Below are positions 58,710-64,000 of a stretch of 64,000 nucleotides of DNA, in pieces. Within the stretch, counting starts at the first letter, position 1, and each line of letters begins with the position of its first letter. The stretch spans positions 4,588,001 to 4,652,000 of the forward strand of contig NZ_JAGJBY010000002.1 of NCBI RefSeq assembly GCF_020010905.1, written 5' to 3'. The notes under the pieces were generated by a model. The model was not told the DNA's origin. It worked only from the letters and a program-made list of their open reading frames with translations, and ran no database searches. This DNA comes from Streptomyces acidiscabies. Lineage in GTDB: Bacteria > Actinomycetota > Actinomycetes > Streptomycetales > Streptomycetaceae. Both the position numbers and the translations under genes were made by a program.

Positions 58710-59066
58710 ATGGACGACATGCACACCGGGTGCGCGACGTTGCGCACGACCCTGACCGACGACGGCACGACCGTCGTCACCCTCCGCGGCGAACTCGACC
58801 TGCTGGCGGTCATAGCCCTCGGGCCCGCCCTGGACGACCTCACCACCGGACCGCAGCCGGACGTGGTGCTGGACCTGCGCCCCGTGACCTTCCTCGACTG
58901 CTGCGGACTCGGCCTCCTGTGCCGCGCCCGCAACCGCGTCCACGCGGCCGGCGGAAGGCTGCGCCTGACCGCCCCCGGCCCCGGCTTCACACGACTGCTG
59001 CGGCACGCGGGCTTGAGCGACGCGTTCGACCTGTGCCAGGAACCGGTCCGGAGCATCGCCGGGTGA
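58710..59066 (+). CDS. STAS-domain anti-sigma factor antagonist-like protein
   Basis: 118 residues from ATG 58710. TVVTLRGELDLLAVIALGPALDDLTTGPQPDVVLDLRPVTFLDCCGLGLLCRARNRVHAAGGRLRLTAPGPGFTRLLRHAGLSDAFDL is a complete STAS fold. The site that normally reads D-S-S/T-G, where the antagonist is phosphorylated, is D-C-C-G (Cys64-Cys65), so regulation by serine phosphorylation is unlikely. Confidence 0.88.
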   Translation: MDDMHTGCATLRTTLTDDGTTVVTLRGELDLLAVIALGPALDDLTTGPQPDVVLDLRPVTFLDCCGLGLLCRARNRVHAAGGRLRLTAPGPGFTRLLRHAGLSDAFDLCQEPVRSIAG

Positions 59067-59080
59067 GGGCCGAACGGCCC
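59067..59080. promoter_or_regulatory. predicted dormancy-regulator palindrome (box 9)
   Basis: GGGCCGAACGGCCC immediately after the STAS stop, about 100 bp before the Rv1733c-like gene. Confidence 0.7.
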
Positions 59081-59182
59081 TTCACCCCGGGCCGAGTCGT
59101 CCCGCGACGGCGCCTGCCCGGCCCCTGCGCGAGCCCGCTGCGGACTGCCACCTTCTGAAGTATGACGAGGAGGTGCGGACCG

Positions 59183-59764
59183 ATGCGTGGAACCCTGCAC
59201 ACGAGGAAACGGCTGTGGCGGTGGCGGAGCAACCCGCTGCGACGCCCCGACGACATCACCGAGGCATGGCTCGTCCTGGCCGTCTGGCTGCTGATCGCGG
59301 TGGCCGGCACCGTCGTGGGCATGATGACGGCCCACGCCGCCGACGAGATGTTCGCCCGGCAGCGGGAGCAGCGGCATCCCGTGCGGGCGGTCCTCCTCGA
59401 CGACGTGCCTAAGAGCGCGGGCGTGGGCGGGACCGGGAGTGATCGACGCTCCGCGGGGGTCCGCTGGAGCGCCCCCGACGGTTCCGAGCGCACCGGCCGG
59501 ACCCTGGTCGACGCCGGACACCGGGCCGGGGCCACCGTCGTGGTCTGGCAGGACGCACAGGGCCGCCTCAAGACCGAGCCGCCGAACGCGCTGGAGGCGG
59601 CCGTCGAGTCGGCAACCCTCGGAGCGGGCGCCGCCTGCGGCCTCGCCGGAGCCCTGTACGGGGCGGGCCGCATCGCCCGCTGGCGGCTCGACCGACGGCG
59701 GCTCGAGGGCTGGGGGCGGGAGTGGGACGTGGTCGGTCCGCTGTGGGGGCACCGGACGGGATGA
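59183..59764 (+). CDS. Rv1733c-like two-helix membrane protein
   Basis: 193 residues from ATG 59183, with GAGGAGG upstream (ATG 59162 is an alternative). WRWRSNPLRRPDDITEAWLVLAVWLLIAVAGTVVGMMTAHAADEMFARQREQRHPVRAVLL is the family's hallmark start with the first helix. A soluble middle domain follows, then a second helix (ATLGAGAACGLAGALYGAG) with a basic tail. Rv1733c belongs to the mycobacterial DosR regulon. The function is unknown. Confidence 0.88.
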   Translation: MRGTLHTRKRLWRWRSNPLRRPDDITEAWLVLAVWLLIAVAGTVVGMMTAHAADEMFARQREQRHPVRAVLLDDVPKSAGVGGTGSDRRSAGVRWSAPDGSERTGRTLVDAGHRAGATVVVWQDAQGRLKTEPPNALEAAVESATLGAGAACGLAGALYGAGRIARWRLDRRRLEGWGREWDVVGPLWGHRTG

Positions 59765-59832
59765 CGGCGGCCCGTATCGCGTCGGCGAGGCGGCTTCCAC
59801 GCCGTGGGAACGGTCCGGAAGTCTCCCCGCGC

Positions 59833-59847
59833 GGGACGTTCGGCCCC
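59833..59847. promoter_or_regulatory. predicted dormancy-regulator palindrome (box 10)
   Basis: GGGACGTTCGGCCCC, 72 bp before the Usp gene at 59919. Confidence 0.55.
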
Positions 59848-59918
59848 CTGCGCTCGTGCCCGCGCCCCGGCACGCTGGGACACGCCCACCGACCCCTCGT
59901 ACCGGAAGGCGGACAGTC

Positions 59919-60557
59919 ATGGAACCCGTCGTCGTCCTCGCCCGCACCGACACCTCCGAGGCCGGCCGGGCCGCCGCCGACTGGGCCGAACGGGAGGCCG
60001 CGCTCCGCGAGTTACCCCTTCGTGCGCCGGACGCCCCCGCGACACGCGCCGCTGTCGTGACCGTCGGGGAGACCCGTGCCGTGACGCTCCTCGACACCGT
60101 GCCCGGCCCCGTCGTCCTGGTCCCCGACGGGTACGTCGCCACCCGGCACCGTACCGACGTCGTCCTCGGCATCGACGCCCGCGAACCCTCGGACCCCGCC
60201 CTCGCCTTCGCCTTCGACAGCGCCCGGCTGCGGGGCGCCCGCCTGTGCGCCGTACACGCGTGGGCGCTGCCTCCCGAGGCCGCAGCGCTGCCCTTCGCCG
60301 TGCCCGAGGAGGACCGGGCCGAGGTGGAGGACCACGAGGTGCAGGTGCTGGCCGACGCGCTGCGGCCCTGGCGGGCGAAACACCCCGAGGTCCCCGTCCT
60401 GGAGGACGTCCTCCTCCTCTCCCCGGCCGAGGCGCTCCTGCACCACCGCGCGCGGGCCACCCTGTACGTGGTCGGCGGCCCGCCCGGCAGCGTCGTACGG
60501 GCCCTGCTGCGGGAGTCGGGCCGCCCGGTCGCGGTCGTGCCGGCGTACGAGGGCTGA
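59919..60557 (+). CDS. universal stress protein with eroded first domain
   Basis: 212 residues from ATG 59919. The start MEPVVVLARTDTSEAGRAAADWAEREAALRELPLR is a Usp opening. The first domain collapses to about 75 residues (GETRAVTLLDTVPGPVVLVPDG) and lacks its core. The second domain is complete (TDVVLGIDAREPSDPALAFAFDSARLRGARLCAVHAW...LYVVGGPPGSVVRALLRESGRPVAVVPAYEG). Tandem Usp proteins are normally about 290 residues, so about 80 have been lost without a frameshift. Confidence 0.85.
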   Translation: MEPVVVLARTDTSEAGRAAADWAEREAALRELPLRAPDAPATRAAVVTVGETRAVTLLDTVPGPVVLVPDGYVATRHRTDVVLGIDAREPSDPALAFAFDSARLRGARLCAVHAWALPPEAAALPFAVPEEDRAEVEDHEVQVLADALRPWRAKHPEVPVLEDVLLLSPAEALLHHRARATLYVVGGPPGSVVRALLRESGRPVAVVPAYEG

Positions 60558-60561
60558 GGGC

Positions 60562-61053
60562 TCAGGTCTTCGCCAGTTCCCCGGCGATCCGCCCCGCCCA
60601 CTCCGCGACCGCGCCGAAGTCCCGGAAGTCCCCGCCCTTGTCGGCCGAGAGGATCCGCCCGGCGATCCAGCCCCGCGTGCCCTCCTCCAGGCAGCCGCCG
60701 AACGTGACGTGTCCGCGTGCGTCCAGCGAGGTCATCGTCCGCTGGACACCGCGGATGGGCGGGATGTCCCGCTCCGAGGCCGACGCGTCGAGCGGTCCGC
60801 TGCTGAACAGCCACAGGGGCCGCCCGGCCAGCGCGCGGCGGTTGCGGCGGACGAAGCGGCGGGCGTCGCGGTGCCAGCGGCCCATGTACAGCGCGCCGCC
60901 GACCACGACGGCCTCGTACCGGGTCACGTCGGTGACGGAACCGGCCGGGCGGGTCTCGGTGTCGAGTCCCCGTTCGCGCAGGGTGACGGCGACGGCCTCG
61001 GCGATGCGTGCCGTCGATCCGTTGGTGGTGCCGTAGGCGACCAGGACGGTCAT
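60562..61053 (-). CDS. flavodoxin-domain protein
   Basis: 163 residues from ATG 61053. VLVAYGTTNGSTARIAEAVAVTLRERG is the FMN phosphate-binding loop. YEAVVVGGALYMGRWHRDARRFVRRNRRALAGRPLWLFSSGPLD is the flavodoxin core as in protoporphyrinogen-oxidase HemG-like proteins. Likely a small electron carrier or reductase. Last gene of the minus-strand set ACS/GNAT, CBS-BON, flavodoxin, with gaps of only 4-18 nt. Confidence 0.9.
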   Translation of the reverse strand: MTVLVAYGTTNGSTARIAEAVAVTLRERGLDTETRPAGSVTDVTRYEAVVVGGALYMGRWHRDARRFVRRNRRALAGRPLWLFSSGPLDASASERDIPPIRGVQRTMTSLDARGHVTFGGCLEEGTRGWIAGRILSADKGGDFRDFGAVAEWAGRIAGELAKT

Positions 61054-61071
61054 GGCGATCCTCTCCTTCTC

Positions 61072-61740
61072 TCACCGTGTTCCGCGGGTGTGGGTGTCGT
61101 CCAGCCGGTGCGTCAGCCGGTCCACGACGTCCACCACGCCGTCGACCCGGCGGGTCATCGCGACGGCGATCTCCGTGTCGCTCCTGCGCTCCAGCTGTCC
61201 TCGCAGCGTCACCACGCCGTCCGTCACGAACACGTCGACGCCGTGCGGAGGCAGCAGCAGCCCGCGCACCAGCACCTCCTCCACGACCTCGGCGCGGATC
61301 TCCCCGTCGGGCCGCAGGAACACCCGCAGCAGGTCGCCGCGGGTCACGATGCCGACGAGCCGGTCCTCCACGTCGAGGACCGGGAGCCGCTCCACCCGCC
61401 GCTCGGCCATGGTGCGGGCGGCCTCCGCGATGGTGTCGTCGGCGTGGACGGTGACCGGCGGCCCGGACATCAGCTGCCCCGCCGTGCGGGCCGTCGCCTT
61501 GGCGGTCCGGCGACGCGCGGCGCGGGTCAGCCGGGCCGGGCCCGAGGCGACCGGGGCCGCCTGGCGGGCCAGCAGATCCGTCTCGGAGACCACGCCGAGC
61601 ACCTTGTCGTCGCCGTCGACCACCGGCAGCCCGCTGATCCTGTGCCGTGAGAGCAGCCGCGCGACCTCCTTGAACGGGGTGTCGGGGACGGCGTGGACGA
61701 CCTCCGCGGTCATCACGGAACCCACCTTGTCGTGCCTCAT
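61072..61740 (-). CDS. CBS-pair protein with C-terminal BON domain
   Basis: 222 residues from ATG 61740. KVGSVMTAEVVHAVPDTPFKEVARLLSRHRISGLPVVDGDDKVLGVVSETDLL and QLMSGPPVTVHADDTIAEAARTMAERRVERLPVLDVEDRLVGIVTRGDLLRVFL form the CBS pair. HGVDVFVTDGVVTLRGQLERRSDTEIAVAMTRRVDGVVDVVDRL is the BON domain. Closest in layout to the gene at 32899. Starts 4 nt after the upstream stop. Confidence 0.9.
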   Translation of the reverse strand: MRHDKVGSVMTAEVVHAVPDTPFKEVARLLSRHRISGLPVVDGDDKVLGVVSETDLLARQAAPVASGPARLTRAARRRTAKATARTAGQLMSGPPVTVHADDTIAEAARTMAERRVERLPVLDVEDRLVGIVTRGDLLRVFLRPDGEIRAEVVEEVLVRGLLLPPHGVDVFVTDGVVTLRGQLERRSDTEIAVAMTRRVDGVVDVVDRLTHRLDDTHTRGTR

Positions 61741-61744
61741 CGCT

Positions 61745-64000
61745 TCACCTCAGTCGGCGCAGGTAGGGATCATGGGCCCGGTGCGGCAGCAGCCGTACCC
61801 GGGCGTCGAGGACGGTGACGCCGTCCGGCGTGGCGTGGACCGGGTTGAAGTCGGCCTCGGCGAGCTGCGGCAGGTCGCAGGCCATCCGGGAGAGCCGCAG
61901 CAGGAGCTGCTCCAGGTCCTCCAGGGCGAGCGGGCCGTCGAACAGCAGGGGCGCGCAGCGCGGCGACGTCATCAGGTCGTGCACGTCGTGGTCGGTGAGC
62001 GGGGCGAGGCGGGCCGCGTGGTCGGCGAGGACCTCCGTCGCCGTACCGCCGAGGCCGAACAGGACGAGCGGCCCGAAGACCCCGTCCTGGACGACGCCCG
62101 CGAACAGCTCGGTGCCCCGGCCCGCGAGGGCCTGCACCAGGACGCCGGTCATCCGCCCGCCGAACCGCTCCTTCAGGTCGCGGAACGCGGTCCGCACCTG
62201 CGTGTCACCGCGCAGATCGAGCCGTACGGCGCCCTGGGCGCTCTTGTGGACGAGACCCGGCCAGTGCGCCTTGAGGACGACCCGCCCGTCGGCCCCGCGC
62301 AGCCGCTCCGCCGCGCACACCGCCTCGTCCTCCGTCTCGGCCCAGGCCCACGGGATCTGCGGCACGCCGTAGCAGGCGAGGAGATCGGCACAGGTACGCG
62401 GATCGAGCCAGCCCCCCTCGGGGTGGGCGGTCAGCCAGGCGCCGGCCACGTCGCGGGCGCGCGAGCTGTCGACATCGGCGAGGTCCGGTACGGCCCCGGC
62501 GGGCCGCGCCAGCCACGCCGTCCGGTCGGCCGCGTGCGCCAACGCCCGTGCCGCCGCCTGCGGTTCGGCGTACGACGGGACCGTGCCGCCCCCGTCGGCG
62601 GGCAGCAGCCTCACCGGCACGTCCTGTTCGAGCCGCACGGCCAGCACCGGCTTCGTACGGCGGCCCGGCCCCGAGGTGAGGGCGCGCACCAGGTCGTCCC
62701 CGGTCGCGGCGGCCACCGCCGTCGGCACCAGGGCGACGAGCACGGCGTCGAAGCCCGCGTACGTCAGGATGCGGTCGACGCACGCGGTGAGCTGGGCCTC
62801 GGTCACGGCGGCGGTCGCGTCGACGGGGTTCCCGATGGTGGCGCCCGCAGGCAGGTCTTCGAGGACGGCCTCGGGGAGCACCGGCAGGACGAGACCCGCC
62901 TCGGTGCAGGCGTCGGCGGCCAGCACTCCCGCCCCGCCCGCGTTGGTGACGATCGCGACCCGTGTGCCCTCGGGCAGCGTCTGGGAGTGGAACAGGGCGG
63001 CCGTCTCCAGGAGTTCGCCGACCGAGCGGGTCGCCGTGATCCCGGCCTGCGTGAACAGGGCCTGCCGGGTCATGGTGGGCGTGGCCGCGGCGGCGGTGTG
63101 CGAGGCGGCGGCCCGCCGGCCCGCGTCGGTGCGCCCGGCGTCCACGGTCAGCACCGGGATGCGCCGGGTGACCCGGCGGGCCGTACGCGAGAACGCGCGC
63201 GGATTGCCGAACGACTCCAGGTGCAGCACGGCCAGCCGGGTCCGGCCGTCGTCCTCCCACCACTGGAGGAGGTCGTTGCCGCTGACGTCGTACTTGTCGC
63301 CGAGCGACACGAACGACGACACCCCGATGCCCAGCCGGGACATCCCGTCGAGCAGCGCGATGCCGACCCCGCCGGACTGTACGGCGATCCCGGCGGCGCC
63401 GGGCAGCGGGTGACGCGCGGCGAACGTGGCGTCGAGGTGCAGCGCGGGGTCCGTGTCGACGATGCCGAGACAGTTGGGGCCGACCAGCCGCATGCCGTAC
63501 GTCCGGCAGGCGGCCAGCAGGCCTTGGGCCTGGTCGGCGTCCAGGCCCGAGGAGACCACGACGAGCGCGCGCACCCCGGCCTTCCCGCACTCCTCGGCCG
63601 TCGCCGTGACCGCCGGGGCGGGGACGGCCACGACCACCAGGTCCGGGGTCTTCGGCAGGACGCTCACCGACGGGTACGACGGCACGCCGAGGAGCGAGGT
63701 CACGCTCGGGTTCACGGCGAACAGGCGGCGCGTGAAGCCGCCCGTGTGCAGGTGGTGCAGGACCGCCCGCCCCACCGAACCGGGCGTACGCCCTGCCCCG
63801 ACGACGGCGACCACCTCCGGCCGCAGCAGCGGACGCAGGCTCGCCACGTCCGCGTGCCGGGCCCGGTCCTCGACGGCCGCGAGGTAGGCGTCGTCCTCGT
63901 CGAGCCGGATCACGCACCGCACCTCCGGCCCCTCGAACCGGCGCGAGGTGTGCAGGCCCAGGTCCGCGAAGAGCCGCAGCACCTCACGGTTCTCGCTCAG
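61745..64000 (-). CDS. acyl-CoA (acetate-CoA) ligase, ADP-forming type, with N-terminal GNAT domain; partial
   Basis: The frame is open to the window edge, so the true start lies beyond 64000. The visible N-terminus (VLRLFADLGLHTSRRFEGPEVRCVIRL) is the end of a GNAT acetyltransferase domain. Next come the CoA-binding domain (VAVVGAGRTPGSVGRAVLHHL), the succinyl-CoA-synthetase-like domain with catalytic-loop SHTAAAATP, and an ATP-grasp domain (VVLKAHWPGLVHKSAQGAVRLDL, ADFNPVHATPDGVTVLDARVRL). Such fusions acetylate proteins or form acyl-CoA. First of a three-gene operon. Confidence 0.9.
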   Translation of the reverse strand: MSENREVLRLFADLGLHTSRRFEGPEVRCVIRLDEDDAYLAAVEDRARHADVASLRPLLRPEVVAVVGAGRTPGSVGRAVLHHLHTGGFTRRLFAVNPSVTSLLGVPSYPSVSVLPKTPDLVVVAVPAPAVTATAEECGKAGVRALVVVSSGLDADQAQGLLAACRTYGMRLVGPNCLGIVDTDPALHLDATFAARHPLPGAAGIAVQSGGVGIALLDGMSRLGIGVSSFVSLGDKYDVSGNDLLQWWEDDGRTRLAVLHLESFGNPRAFSRTARRVTRRIPVLTVDAGRTDAGRRAAASHTAAAATPTMTRQALFTQAGITATRSVGELLETAALFHSQTLPEGTRVAIVTNAGGAGVLAADACTEAGLVLPVLPEAVLEDLPAGATIGNPVDATAAVTEAQLTACVDRILTYAGFDAVLVALVPTAVAAATGDDLVRALTSGPGRRTKPVLAVRLEQDVPVRLLPADGGGTVPSYAEPQAAARALAHAADRTAWLARPAGAVPDLADVDSSRARDVAGAWLTAHPEGGWLDPRTCADLLACYGVPQIPWAWAETEDEAVCAAERLRGADGRVVLKAHWPGLVHKSAQGAVRLDLRGDTQVRTAFRDLKERFGGRMTGVLVQALAGRGTELFAGVVQDGVFGPLVLFGLGGTATEVLADHAARLAPLTDHDVHDLMTSPRCAPLLFDGPLALEDLEQLLLRLSRMACDLPQLAEADFNPVHATPDGVTVLDARVRLLPHRAHDPYLRRLR

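Noticed and set aside
58427..61075. 882-residue minus-strand open frame
   Set aside because: Low-complexity Arg/Ser/Pro shadow antisense to STAS, Rv1733c-like and Usp genes.
1..64000. secondary-metabolite gene cluster
   Set aside because: No PKS, NRPS, terpene or RiPP core genes were recognised. The scattered VOC, SnoaL-fold and methyltransferase genes do not form a pathway.

Overview
The window is very GC-rich, with third-position G/C bias, many GTG starts and 4-nt ATGA/GTGA gene overlaps. With its protein families this points to a Streptomyces chromosome, probably an arm-like accessory region. No rRNA, intact tRNA, CRISPR array or biosynthetic cluster is visible.

Layout. (1) 0-2 kb: a D-threonine aldolase/D-serine dehydratase-like enzyme and an orphan MazF-like protein. 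(2) 2-7.4 kb: a mobile-element graveyard. It holds a nonsense-mutated IS701-type transposase, an apparently complete IS5/IS427-group element with a -1 frameshift site, three conjugation-type genes (the last truncated), and a tRNA-Thr anticodon-arm fragment. (3) 7.8-21 kb: a stress block. A five-gene overlapping operon (FAD oxidoreductase, DUF1365, two CFA/UfaA1-type methyltransferases, DUF1295) matches the mycobacterial Rv0449c-Rv0446c set. It is followed by an Asp23/AmaP envelope-stress operon, a fasciclin lipoprotein (MPT70/83-like), a membrane-anchored molybdopterin oxidoreductase, an ECF sigma operon whose ZAS protein carries an Asp23-like domain, and sigK-rskA. Four promoters share CCAATCC-N16-CGGATT and define a SigK regulon. 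(4) 21-31 kb: DUF429, a second tRNA-Thr-like fragment overlapping a decayed integrase, a beheaded XRE regulator, CutA, an MBL hydrolase with HxlR regulator, an ECF/membrane-partner pair, and IS remnants. (5) 31.8-40 kb and 57.6-64 kb: a dormancy/hypoxia-type island of universal stress proteins, CBS-BON proteins, Hsp20, a DevS/OsdK-like GAF kinase, a NarL-type regulator, PPOX, nitroreductase, an Rv1733c-like protein and an acyl-CoA synthetase/GNAT protein. Near-identical palindromes GGG(A)CCGNNCGGCCC precede many of these genes. (6) 41-57.4 kb: a second mobile zone, bounded on both sides by dormancy-type genes. It has three different Tn3-type transposase remnants, a decayed Tn554-like recombinase trio, and an intact IS630-family element that carries a methyltransferase passenger and sits cleanly in a Tn3 tnpA. 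Small regulator/enzyme pairs (PadR/VOC, MarR, HxlR/NmrA, a radical SAM protein) lie among them.

How the genes fit together: SigK-RskA would switch on lipid modification (UfaA1 operon), secreted fasciclin and Mo-oxidoreductase functions, and the second ECF/Asp23 circuit. The GAF kinase and response regulator would drive the dormancy island through the shared palindrome. All assignments come from reading the sequence by eye; no database search was run.
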